Positions 18,410 through 25,634 of a stretch of 59,916 bases of DNA are shown here, piece by piece. The position numbers and the translations under genes were made by a program. This DNA is from Tenacibaculum sp. M341 (GTDB lineage: Bacteria > Bacteroidota > Bacteroidia > Flavobacteriales > Flavobacteriaceae), in the NCBI RefSeq assembly GCF_004337695.1, contig NZ_SJXJ01000007.1:210148-270063 (forward strand), in the 5' to 3' direction. The notes below the pieces were generated by a model. That model saw only the letters and a list, made by a program, of their open reading frames with translations. It ran no database searches and was not told the origin of the DNA. Position 1 is the stretch's first letter; every line of letters starts with the position of its first letter.

Positions 18410-19339
18410 ATGAAAGCAATTATTTACACATCGGTTTTTTTCTTGTTGCTATCATGTAAAAATAATAATGATGTAAAACAAGTAGAGGAAGAGATAAATA
18501 ACGAGCAAATGTCTACACTAAAAGTTGATTGTCCTGATTATATTTTTAAGAATAAGGAAAATAATTTAAATGTGAGTATTCTCCTGGATCTTTCAGATAG
18601 AATTGATGAATTAAAATACCCGAATCCAACAATGGAGTATGTAAATAGAGATCTTGGAAATATTAATACAATAGCATCAAATTTTATTGAGCATGTTCAG
18701 CAGAAAAAAATAGTATTAATGAATGATGAAATTCAAATTTATTTTGAACCAGAGCCACAAGATCAAACGATCAATCAGAAATCAAAAGAGTTAAGAGTGT
18801 CTTTTTCTAAAAATATTTCAAAGGAGTCAATAGAAAAAGCAAGACAGAATTATAAAAAAATTCCAAAAGAAATTTATCAGTTAGCTAAAAAGGAAGGTAA
18901 ATATTTAGGTTCGGATACTTGGCGTTTTTTTAAGGACAAGGTAAAACGATATTGTATTGATACTTGTCATAGAAATATCTTAATTATTTTCACTGATGGC
19001 TATATGTATCATGAACATACTAAAATAAAGGAAGCAAATAAGAGATCTTACATTACTCCTAGTGTTATAAGAAATTTAGGTTTAAACAAGAGTGATTGGA
19101 AACATAGAATAGAAGAAAAAAATATAGGGTTTCTTCCAGCTACAGATCAATTGAACGATTTAGAAGTTTTAGTTATAGGCCTAGAAAATCATGATAAAAA
19201 GAATCCTTATGGTCAAGATGTATTACACTTTTTTTGGAAAGCATGGCTAGAAGATATGGGGGTAAAAAAGTATGAAATATATGGAGCTGATTTACCAATT
19301 CATATGGAGAAAACAATTTCAAATTTTATGCTTAAATAA
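18410..19339 (+). CDS. vWA-like lipoprotein
   Basis: Lipoprotein signal with lipobox LLLSC (Cys16). The mature 290 residues look like a von Willebrand factor A fold: strand VSILLDLSDRI with an incomplete MIDAS-type D-x-S-D (60-63), and strand RNILIIFTDGYMYH (188-201) carrying the TDG motif that usually supplies the third metal contact. Between them are long helices (SKESIEKARQNYKKIPKEIY), Cys182/Cys186, and further on a DLEVLVIGLENH strand. Ser/Asp spacing deviates from the strict DxSxS, so metal binding is uncertain. It is the third gene of the TerB-like operon and predicted to face the periplasm or cell surface. Confidence 0.65.
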   Translation: MKAIIYTSVFFLLLSCKNNNDVKQVEEEINNEQMSTLKVDCPDYIFKNKENNLNVSILLDLSDRIDELKYPNPTMEYVNRDLGNINTIASNFIEHVQQKKIVLMNDEIQIYFEPEPQDQTINQKSKELRVSFSKNISKESIEKARQNYKKIPKEIYQLAKKEGKYLGSDTWRFFKDKVKRYCIDTCHRNILIIFTDGYMYHEHTKIKEANKRSYITPSVIRNLGLNKSDWKHRIEEKNIGFLPATDQLNDLEVLVIGLENHDKKNPYGQDVLHFFWKAWLEDMGVKKYEIYGADLPIHMEKTISNFMLK

Positions 19340-19360
19340 CATAAATTATGATTTTGAACT

Positions 19361-19408
19361 ATGCTTATTATTTTATTAGTAATTATAACAATGTTCTTTC
19401 TTTTCTGA
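19361..19408 (+). pseudogene. Hydrophobic 15-codon segment ending at TGA, in frame with the next gene
   Basis: ATG at 19361 opens a very hydrophobic 15-residue peptide (MLIILLVIITMFFLF) that stops at TGA 19406-19408; the ATG of the next gene follows at once in the same frame. It reads like an N-terminal membrane anchor or signal cut from its gene by one nonsense codon. It could also be a short leader peptide coupled to the next gene. Confidence 0.4.
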
Positions 19409-19678
19409 ATGATCAAATTTTTTTCCTTCGATAAAGGAAAAGGAAGAGCTGTATTTGGTAGAAATGATCAATTAAAAGGAATCATATTTTACATTGGCTT
19501 ACAAAATGATAATCTTACAAGAGGTATAGGGTTCAATATAAGGGTTGTAGCTGTTAAAAAGGTAAAAGAATATCATGATGTAATTTATAATAGACAAAGA
19601 AAAGAACCTAACTATTTAACCTTACATAAAGTGAAATTAAAGATAAGAGAAAAAAGAGTTAGAATACCAGTAGAATGA
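19409..19678 (+). CDS. Hypothetical protein (89 aa)
   Basis: No family recognised. The product is a basic, probably beta-rich protein (strands such as GRAVFGRNDQLKGIIFYIG, FNIRVVAVKKVKEYHDVIY and VKLKIREKRVRIPVE) with no Cys and no signal of its own. An in-frame stop just upstream separates it from a hydrophobic stretch, so the working protein may once have been membrane-anchored. Its stop overlaps the next start (ATGA, 19675-19678), so the two are translationally coupled. Confidence 0.5.
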   Translation: MIKFFSFDKGKGRAVFGRNDQLKGIIFYIGLQNDNLTRGIGFNIRVVAVKKVKEYHDVIYNRQRKEPNYLTLHKVKLKIREKRVRIPVE

Positions 19679-20022
19679 AAAGGTTTCTATTATTAATAGT
19701 TTTGTTTTTATTTGTTGTAGTAAATTCTCAAACAGTTTACATAACAAAAACAGGGAAGAAGTACCATAAGAAAACGTGTAATTATTTAAAGTATTCAAAA
19801 AAAGCAGTACCATTAAAAAGAACTTTATATTTTGGATATTTACCATGTAAAGTTTGTAAACCAGTAAAAAGCAAAGAAAAAAGTAAAGAAATTAAAAAAA
19901 TGAATTCTTTTTTTAATTCTGAAAAAAAAGGAATTGTAGTTCAGTGTACAGGAAAAACTAAGTCTGGTAGAAGGTGTAAAAGACGTACAAGAAATGAAAG
20001 TAAACGTTGTTATCAACATTAA
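19675..20022 (+). CDS. Secreted protein with a YHxxxC/CxxC motif and a DUF5763-like Cys-His tail
   Basis: Signal peptide 1-18 (ending VVVNSQ). Residues 20-62 (VYITKTGKKYHKKTCNYL, then GYLPCKVCKP) form the small K-Y-H-xxx-C ... C-xx-C module often appended to secreted nuclease or SH3 proteins and plausibly metal-binding. After a Lys-rich linker, the C-terminal 28 residues (QCTGKTKSGRRCKRRT, ending CYQH) match the CxxxTxxGxxCxR...CxxH pattern of DUF5763. The protein is strongly basic. The start overlaps the preceding stop by 4 nt and the right-hand copy of the repeated terminator follows. Function unknown; nucleic acid or metal binding at the surface is possible. Confidence 0.6.
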   Translation: MKRFLLLIVLFLFVVVNSQTVYITKTGKKYHKKTCNYLKYSKKAVPLKRTLYFGYLPCKVCKPVKSKEKSKEIKKMNSFFNSEKKGIVVQCTGKTKSGRRCKRRTRNESKRCYQH

Positions 20023-20025
20023 AAG

Positions 20026-20061
20026 AAAAAATCCGTAGAAGTAAATTCTACGGATTTTTTT
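20026..20061. terminator. Bidirectional terminator, right copy of a 44-bp direct repeat
   Basis: Same hairpin as at 12012: arms ATCCGTAGAA and TTCTACGGAT, loop GTAAA, A and T tracts. Bases 20026-20069 are identical to 12013-12056. It separates the convergent genes ending at 20022 and 20077. Confidence 0.85.
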
Positions 20062-20076
20062 ATTGAATTATTTTTA

Positions 20077-21087
20077 TTAGTTAGCTTTATCAACAACTAA
20101 TCTTTTTTCTCTGTTTGCTATTTCCCAAGCAGTATAAAAAATTAATCGAGTTCTGTTTTCTAATAAATTATAATTGATTTTGTCTGGTGTATCAGTTGGT
20201 TTGTGATAATCAGCATGAGTTCCGTTAAAATAAAATATAACTGGAATGTTATGTTTAGCAAAATTATAATGATCTGAACGATAGTAAAAACGATTAGGAT
20301 CATTTTCATCATTGTATTTATAATCTAAATTAATATTCATATATTTTTTATTAGTTTCTTCAGATACTTTATGAAGATCTGTACTTAGTTTATTAGAACC
20401 AATCAAATATACATAGTTAGGATTTTCTTTGTGAAATTTGTCAATTCGACCAATCATGTCAATATTTAAATCGGTAACAGTATTTTTTAATGGAAAGATT
20501 GGGTTTTCAGTATAAAACCTTGACCCTAATAAACCTTTTTCTTCACCAGTAACATGTAAAAATAAAATGGAACGTTTGGGACCATAACCATCATTTGCAG
20601 CTTTTTTAAAAGCTTGAGCAATTTCTAAAATAGCCACAGTACCAGATCCATCATCATCAGCACCATTGTAAATATCTTCACCTTTTACCCCTTCATGATC
20701 TAAATGAGCAGATATTACAATAATTTCATCAGGTTTTTCTGTACCTTTTATAAAAGCTACAACATTTTCAGAGTCATTTAACTTCATTCTTCTCCTGTTG
20801 TTGCTTAAGTATTCAGAAGGAACGTTTTGAAAATAATTATCACCACCAAGAGGAGATGCTATTTTTTGACTAATGTAAAAGTCTCTTAAATAATTAACCG
20901 CTTTTTTTTGTCCAGGTTCTCCAGTATCTCTTCCTTCAAATTCGTCAGAAGCATATGTAAATAAGTGATTACCTAAATCTTTAGCGGTTATTGTTTCAGC
21001 ATATTTTGTTGGAGACACTGATTTTTGACCAATAGCAACAGAAGTTGTCATTAGCAATGAAAGTGTAGTATATATAATTTTTTTCAT
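20077..21087 (-). CDS. M28 family zinc peptidase, secreted
   Basis: Aminopeptidase or carboxypeptidase of the M28 family. A signal peptide (1-20, ending TSVAIG) is followed by the catalytic domain with metal ligands in AHLDHEG (His128), NGADDDGSGT (Asp in 144-146), TGEEKGLLGS (Glu182/Glu183), the NIDMIGRID Asp, and the last His in NGTHADYHKPTDTPDKI. Residues 43-52 carry FTYASDEFEGRDTG, typical of this subgroup. At 336 residues it is complete. It probably digests extracytoplasmic peptides. The rdgB gene lies 17 bp upstream on the same strand, so the two may be cotranscribed. Confidence 0.9.
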   Translation of the reverse strand: MKKIIYTTLSLLMTTSVAIGQKSVSPTKYAETITAKDLGNHLFTYASDEFEGRDTGEPGQKKAVNYLRDFYISQKIASPLGGDNYFQNVPSEYLSNNRRRMKLNDSENVVAFIKGTEKPDEIIVISAHLDHEGVKGEDIYNGADDDGSGTVAILEIAQAFKKAANDGYGPKRSILFLHVTGEEKGLLGSRFYTENPIFPLKNTVTDLNIDMIGRIDKFHKENPNYVYLIGSNKLSTDLHKVSEETNKKYMNINLDYKYNDENDPNRFYYRSDHYNFAKHNIPVIFYFNGTHADYHKPTDTPDKINYNLLENRTRLIFYTAWEIANREKRLVVDKAN

Positions 21088-21104
21088 GTGTTTATGTTTT
21101 AGAT

Positions 21105-21680
21105 TTATAATTCAGATAAAAAAGAAACAAGTTTTTGAATAGCTAATCCTCTATGACTAATTTTATTTTTTTGTTCTGATGACATTTCAGCAAAAGAAGT
21201 ATCATACCCTTCAGGAGAAAAAATTGGATCATAACCAAAACCTTTTTCCCCTTTTTTATGAGTTAAAATATCTCCTTTACAAACTCCATCAAATAAAAAT
21301 TGTTTACCATCTAAATTTAAACAAATAGAAGTCCTAAACTGAGCTTTTCTATTAGATGCATCACTCATGTTGGTAAGCAATTTGTTCATATTGTTTTCGG
21401 CATTTGCAGGCTCACCAGCATAACGAGCAGAATAAACACCAGGTTCATTATTTAAAGTTTCTACTTCTAAACCAGTATCATCCGCAAAACAGTTATAACC
21501 AAATTTATCAGTAATGTGATTTGCTTTTAATTTAGCATTTCCTTCTAATGTAATAGCTGTTTCTTCAATTTCATCAAAACAATCAATATCTTTTAAAGAT
21601 AATAATTGAATAGATGGCGGAAGCATTTTTTGTACTTCTTGTAATTTATTAGGATTGTTTGTTGCAAAAACAAGTTTCAT
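21105..21680 (-). CDS. rdgB: Non-canonical purine NTP pyrophosphatase (RdgB/HAM1)
   Basis: House-cleaning enzyme that hydrolyses dITP, XTP and ITP to monophosphates, keeping deaminated purines out of nucleic acid. Family motifs run in order: [16 protein letters not shown] (substrate loop), the EGNAKLKA helix, ADDTGLEV (general base Asp), [22 protein letters not shown] and SHRG near the C-terminus. Length 191 residues is normal. It is the first gene of a probable two-gene unit with the M28 peptidase. Confidence 0.95.
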   Translation of the reverse strand: MKLVFATNNPNKLQEVQKMLPPSIQLLSLKDIDCFDEIEETAITLEGNAKLKANHITDKFGYNCFADDTGLEVETLNNEPGVYSARYAGEPANAENNMNKLLTNMSDASNRKAQFRTSICLNLDGKQFLFDGVCKGDILTHKKGEKGFGYDPIFSPEGYDTSFAEMSSEQKNKISHRGLAIQKLVSFLSEL

Positions 21681-21823
21681 ATAAATCTATTATGATGTTT
21701 CATTGCAAATTTACGAAGATATAGACTTATAAGAGGAATTAGTAGTTTTTTGAATTTAAACCAGTTTAAGTAATTCATAAATAGAAGGTTATTTATTAAC
21801 AAAAAAACGTTTTCGTAGTAATG

Positions 21824-21831
21824 TAGATTTG
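21824..21831 (+). promoter_or_regulatory. Bacteroidetes-type -7 element upstream of the GG-leader peptide
   Basis: TAGATTTG matches the TAnnTTTG consensus, 55 bp before the ATG at 21887. I see no clear TTG at the -33 position. Confidence 0.4.
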
Positions 21832-21886
21832 GTAATAGTTTGCTAATTAGATAGATTTAAAAGAATTAATCTAAAACCTATTAAAA

Positions 21887-22105
21887 ATGAAGAAAAACAT
21901 CTTAAAAGAAATTAAAGGAGCAATTTTATTAAAAAAAGAAGAAAGTAAAACAATAGTAGGAGGGTATTTAGGAATTCCTATAAATACTTGCGGACTGCCT
22001 GTATGTGTCTCTAAATTTTATGTAGTGGGCAATTGTAATCATTTAAAAATTTATAAAGGAACAGCTGTAGGATCTACGGGAAATGTTTATTGCGTGTTTA
22101 ATTAA
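21887..22105 (+). CDS. Double-glycine leader peptide, putative bacteriocin/RiPP precursor
   Basis: A 72-residue precursor. Residues 1-26 form a charged amphipathic leader with ILLKKEESKTIVGG, the double-glycine cleavage motif cut by C39-peptidase ABC exporters and typical of Bacteroidetes natural-product precursor leaders (LSKEEMxxIxGG type). The predicted 46-residue core has Cys at core positions 9, 14, 24 and 43, rich in Gly, Val and aromatic residues, suited to disulphides or thioether modification. No modification enzyme, peptidase-ABC transporter or immunity gene adjoins it; the nearest gene downstream encodes an XRE-membrane regulator. Strong leader, weak context: it may be exported by a transporter encoded elsewhere. 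Confidence 0.65.
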   Translation: MKKNILKEIKGAILLKKEESKTIVGGYLGIPINTCGLPVCVSKFYVVGNCNHLKIYKGTAVGSTGNVYCVFN

Positions 22106-22128
22106 AAACATAAAATTATTATTTGTAG

Positions 22129-22164
22129 AAAGGGTCTTAGAATTTATATTTTAAGATCTTTTTT
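22129..22164 (+). terminator. Likely terminator after the GG-leader peptide
   Basis: An 11-bp stem with two G-T pairs (22129-22139 with 22152-22162) spans a 12-nt AT loop and ends in a T run. Confidence 0.5.
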
Positions 22165-22362
22165 AGTGTTTATCACTTTGTTTTAATGGCAATAATTAAA
22201 GTTTTTAATAAGTTTTGTTTTTTTAGCAATTCACTTTTTAACTTTGTGTTTAGCTAGTAATAGCTGGAATGTCGGGTAAATGTCAGGTCAAAATCAGAGG
22301 AAATGTTTTATAAAAACCAAAAGCTAAAGTAAGATTGTATGAAAAATAAAAATATCTATATT

Positions 22363-23172
22363 ATGAAACAGCCAGCTTTAGGAAAAAAGATTTTTGAATT
22401 AAGAAAACAAAAAGGATTAACTCAAGAAGAACTTGTTGAAAAATGCAATATTAATGTTCGTACTATTCAACGAATAGAAGCAGGTGAAACATCACCGAGA
22501 AGCTATACAATTAAAACAATATTAAATGCACTTGGAGAAGAATATGAAGTTGTTGAAGAAAAAATAAAAAAAGTAAATTTTGAAACTACTTTAGGAGTTT
22601 CTTCTGTAAACATAAAAAAGGTATTAAAACTATCTTGGATTTTAGGAATTGTATATTTTATTTTTGGGTTTGTAGAGTTTACAAGTGAATATTTTAGAAT
22701 AGAGCACGAAGTATCTGTTTTTAGTACCATTATTTTAGCATTGGTAAAGGTAATAAGCATTACAACTTTTTTCTTTTTTATGAGAGGTTTTACTGCATTA
22801 GGTAAAGTTTATGAAAATAATCTGTTAACAATTATTTCCATTATAACCATAGTTACTTTTTCAGTTTTTGGAGTAATAGAGATTGCAGCTCTCTTTATGC
22901 TATTTGAATGGATTTATTTTATCCTAATAATTAAGATGCTTTTGTTTGGTTTGCTTACAGTAATGTTAGGAATAAGTGTAGCATTATTACACAAACAAAT
23001 AGGAGTGTTTGCTTTAGTAACGGGTGTTGTAGAAATAATTGCAGGATTGTTTTTACTAATGCTTTCTGCAGAAAAATCATTATCAATTATTTTTCCAATG
23101 CAGTTATTAGAAATTTTACTAATCTACTTTGCTTGTGCAGAAATTAATAAAAAAGAATTAGTTTATTCATGA
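22363..23172 (+). CDS. XRE-family HTH regulator fused to a multi-pass membrane domain
   Basis: The N-terminal 60 residues are a classic XRE helix-turn-helix (LGKKIFELRKQKGLTQEELV, NVRTIQRIEAGETSPRSYTI). The remaining 200 residues contain about six membrane helices (for example VLKLSWILGIVYFIFGFVEF, LLTIISIITIVTFSVFGVIE, VFALVTGVVEIIAGLFLLML). I chose the start at 22363 (MKQPALGKKI), next to the HTH; an ATG at 22339 would add eight residues. It should be a membrane-tethered transcription factor, with the sensed signal unknown. Its 3' end overlaps the convergent rlmH by 10 bp. Confidence 0.8.
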   Translation: MKQPALGKKIFELRKQKGLTQEELVEKCNINVRTIQRIEAGETSPRSYTIKTILNALGEEYEVVEEKIKKVNFETTLGVSSVNIKKVLKLSWILGIVYFIFGFVEFTSEYFRIEHEVSVFSTIILALVKVISITTFFFFMRGFTALGKVYENNLLTIISIITIVTFSVFGVIEIAALFMLFEWIYFILIIKMLLFGLLTVMLGISVALLHKQIGVFALVTGVVEIIAGLFLLMLSAEKSLSIIFPMQLLEILLIYFACAEINKKELVYS

Positions 23173-23636
23173 TGATAAGGTTCATTCTTTAAAATAGTGA
23201 AACCTCTGTAAATTTGTTCAACAATAAATAAACGAATCATTTGATGGGAAAATGTCATTTTAGATAATGATAATTTCCCATTTGCTTTTTTATATACAGC
23301 ATCTGAAAATCCGTAAGGACCACCAATAACTAAAATCAATTGTTTTATACCAGAATTCATTTTTTTCTGAAGAAAAGATGAAAATTCTACAGAAGTATAT
23401 TGTTTTCCTTTGTCATCTAATAAAATTAGTTGATCAGTATTTTGAATTTTAGATAAAATTAAATTTCCTTCTTTTTCTTTTTGTTGTTCTTCAGAAAGAT
23501 TTTTAGCATTTTTTATATCAGGAATCACTTCAAAATCAAACTTTACATAATGTTTCAATCTTTTTTGATACATTTCAATTAACTGAATAAGGTTTTTATC
23601 GTCAGTTTTACCAATTGCAAGTAATTTAATCTTCAT
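23163..23636 (-). CDS. rlmH: 23S rRNA (pseudouridine1915-N3)-methyltransferase RlmH
   Basis: SPOUT-class methyltransferase that methylates pseudouridine 1915 in helix 69 of 23S rRNA, on assembled 70S ribosomes. The 157 residues begin MKIKLLAIGKTDDKNL and contain LILLDDKGKQYTSVEFS, the knot region LILVIGGPYGFSDAVY, and the C-terminal SKMTFSHQMIRLFIVEQIYR ending in EPYHHE, all diagnostic. Complete single gene; its last codons overlap the convergent XRE-membrane gene. Confidence 0.95.
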   Translation of the reverse strand: MKIKLLAIGKTDDKNLIQLIEMYQKRLKHYVKFDFEVIPDIKNAKNLSEEQQKEKEGNLILSKIQNTDQLILLDDKGKQYTSVEFSSFLQKKMNSGIKQLILVIGGPYGFSDAVYKKANGKLSLSKMTFSHQMIRLFIVEQIYRGFTILKNEPYHHE

Positions 23637-23753
23637 TTTATTCCATTTAGGGGCGAAATTAATTTAAAAAAGGATTTTTTTCCCGTATGCTAATGCATTT
23701 TTTTTAAATACTTTTACGGTGAGGGGGCATGATATTGAAATTAATTTTTAAAT

Positions 23754-25154
23754 ATGATGTATATGAAGGTTATTAGACTAATGGGGATTAATTTAATATT
23801 AGTCCTACTTCTAGGATGTTCAACAGAGAACGAACTAGAAATTGAAAACGCTATTTTAGAAGAAGAAGAAAAAAAAGAGCTTTACAAAGTATGGATGGAT
23901 GAGCTTGAGGATTATGATCTATCCGGAGTAATTGAAGAAGAAAAGAACACGGATTTAACTCTTGTTACTACTAACACAACAAGAGGAATGCAAAGAGCTA
24001 CTAAATCTGGAAAAAAGTTATATGTGCATTATATGCCATGGTTCCAAACCTTAGAGGTTGATGGTTTTTGGGGTCAGCATTGGACAATGACAAATAAAAA
24101 TCCAGATGTAAAAAACAAGAAAGGTAAAAGAGAAATAGCTTCTCATTATTATCCACTAATTGGTCCATATTCTACAAACGATAAATATTTGCAGCAGTAC
24201 CATTTATTATTGATGAAATTATGTGGTGTTGATGGTGTTATTTTTGATTGGTATGGCTCGAGAGATGTACTCGATTTTGAAAACATAAAAGTTGGTATGG
24301 AAAATTTTATAAGAGAATTAGAGAAAACCAATTTAGAGTTTGCTGTGATGTATGAAGACAGGGTTATTGACGTTCAGTCTAGAATAAATTTAACAGAATT
24401 ACAAACAAGGCAAGCAATTGACGATATTAGGTATATTGAAGAAACCTACTTTACAAACAGCAGTTATATAAAAATAGAACAAAATCCTCTGTTAATGATT
24501 TTTGGACCAAATTATATAGATAATCCAGATGATTGGAGTGTGATTTTTGATGCAATGAAAACTGAAGCAGAAGTTTTAACTTTATGGGATTCTTCTGATA
24601 GAATTAGTTCAGAAGATGCTACAGGAGAGTATGCTTGGATAGATAGAAATCATGTAGAAACATTGTCTAGTTATTTTACAAATGTTGTAGATTTTAATTC
24701 TAGAACAGTTGGTGGAGTAGCTTATCCAAGGTTTAATGATTATTATATTGAAGGAGGTTGGAAGCCTGATACGGCAGATGATTGGAGAGTAAAGGGGCGC
24801 AACTTAAAAACGTTTAAAGAATCGTTTAAAGAGTCGATGAGTCATCCTATAGATTTTATTCAAGTAGCTACTTGGAATGATTTTGGAGAAGGTACGCAAA
24901 TTGAACCAACAGAGGAATTTGGTTTTAAACATTTAAGATTATTACAAAAATATTCAGGTGTATCATTTAGTAAAGAAGATTTGAGGATTCCTCTTTACAT
25001 TTATGAACTAAGAAAAGAGAATAAAGGAAACAGAACAGTTCAGTTTTTAATGGATATTGCACATTATTATGCTATGAAAGGAAATGTGCGAAAAGCTAAA
25101 AGATTAATTGGATTAACTGTATTCTACTTTGGATATAAAAATCAATCTAGATAG
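23754..25154 (+). CDS. Glycoside hydrolase family 99/71-like lipoprotein
   Basis: Surface or periplasmic lipoprotein (signal ending LVLLLGC) with a single (beta/alpha)8-type domain resembling GH99 endo-alpha-mannosidases and the related GH71 group: YVHYMPWFQT, GFWGQHWTM, ASHYYPLIGPYSTND, GVDGVIFDWYG, FAVMYEDR, and near the C-terminus WNDFGEGTQIEPTEEFG, where GH99 places its catalytic acidic residues. An acidic linker of about 60 residues follows the lipid anchor. Several in-frame ATGs (23754, 23757, 23763) are possible. 466 residues. Substrate not determinable; an alpha-mannan-like glycan is the family's known range. It stands alone, not in a polysaccharide utilisation locus. Confidence 0.75.
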   Translation: MMYMKVIRLMGINLILVLLLGCSTENELEIENAILEEEEKKELYKVWMDELEDYDLSGVIEEEKNTDLTLVTTNTTRGMQRATKSGKKLYVHYMPWFQTLEVDGFWGQHWTMTNKNPDVKNKKGKREIASHYYPLIGPYSTNDKYLQQYHLLLMKLCGVDGVIFDWYGSRDVLDFENIKVGMENFIRELEKTNLEFAVMYEDRVIDVQSRINLTELQTRQAIDDIRYIEETYFTNSSYIKIEQNPLLMIFGPNYIDNPDDWSVIFDAMKTEAEVLTLWDSSDRISSEDATGEYAWIDRNHVETLSSYFTNVVDFNSRTVGGVAYPRFNDYYIEGGWKPDTADDWRVKGRNLKTFKESFKESMSHPIDFIQVATWNDFGEGTQIEPTEEFGFKHLRLLQKYSGVSFSKEDLRIPLYIYELRKENKGNRTVQFLMDIAHYYAMKGNVRKAKRLIGLTVFYFGYKNQSR

Positions 25155-25211
25155 TTAATATTTAGAGTTAGTTAACAATATTGTTTTATTATTTGTAGTT
25201 TATTTGATGTT

Positions 25212-25257
25212 ATGGGTATAATCGTGGTTTTATGTGCCAAGGTTATACCCATTTTTC
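25212..25257 (+). terminator. Probable terminator after the GH99-like gene
   Basis: A 10-bp stem ATGGGTATAA / TTATACCCAT (25212-25221 with 25243-25252) has a 21-nt loop and is followed by TTTT. Confidence 0.5.
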
Positions 25258-25290
25258 ATACCGTATATTTAAGTTTCTTATTGTAAAGAA

Positions 25291-25322
25291 TCATTTTCAA
25301 CAATCAAAAATCTGTATTTTTG
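25291..25322 (+). promoter_or_regulatory. Bacteroidetes-type promoter
   Basis: TTG at 25291-25293 and TATTTTTG (TAnnTTTG) at 25315-25322 have a 21-bp spacing and lie 16 bp upstream of the ATG at 25339. Confidence 0.5.
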
Positions 25323-25338
25323 TAGTAGAATCTAATAA

Positions 25339-25620
25339 ATGAAATCTTTTTTAAAAGTAGTATTACTTTCATTACTTGTTTTTTGTACAGTTTCGTTTTT
25401 AACTGTTTTAAATACAATTCATTCACCTCTAACTAAACATTTTCAATTAAACGAATTTAGAATAGGTTTTCCTTTTACGTTTTATAAAGAGTTTATAGTT
25501 GATTGTCCGCATACTAATTTTGGGTGGAATCTTAAAAATTTAATGTTTGACTATTTACTTATATTTACAGTACTATTACTACTATATTTTGCAAAAAATA
25601 AAATCATAAAAAAGATATAA
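25339..25620 (+). CDS. Small two-helix membrane protein, unknown
   Basis: A 93-residue product with membrane helices near each end (about 5-25, VVLLSLLVFCTVSFLTVL, and 70-86, YLLIFTVLLLLYFA). The middle 45 residues (FRIGFPFTFYKEFIVDCPHT) probably lie outside the cytoplasm. It resembles the many small Flavobacteria proteins with an IGFPFxFY motif of unknown role. It has its own promoter-like sequence and ends 14 bp before nadC, so the two are likely cotranscribed. Confidence 0.6.
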   Translation: MKSFLKVVLLSLLVFCTVSFLTVLNTIHSPLTKHFQLNEFRIGFPFTFYKEFIVDCPHTNFGWNLKNLMFDYLLIFTVLLLLYFAKNKIIKKI

Positions 25621-25634
25621 AATCAATCTAAAAA

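Noticed and set aside
16725-19339. Tellurite resistance operon
   Set aside because: Only a TerB-like protein and a vWA-like lipoprotein are present; TerC, TerD/E or TerZ are absent, so the resistance label is not supported.
21681-21886. Possible tRNA or small RNA gene in the spacer before the GG-leader peptide
   Set aside because: No cloverleaf, GTTCGA-type T loop or stable hairpin was found; only a promoter-like element is supported.
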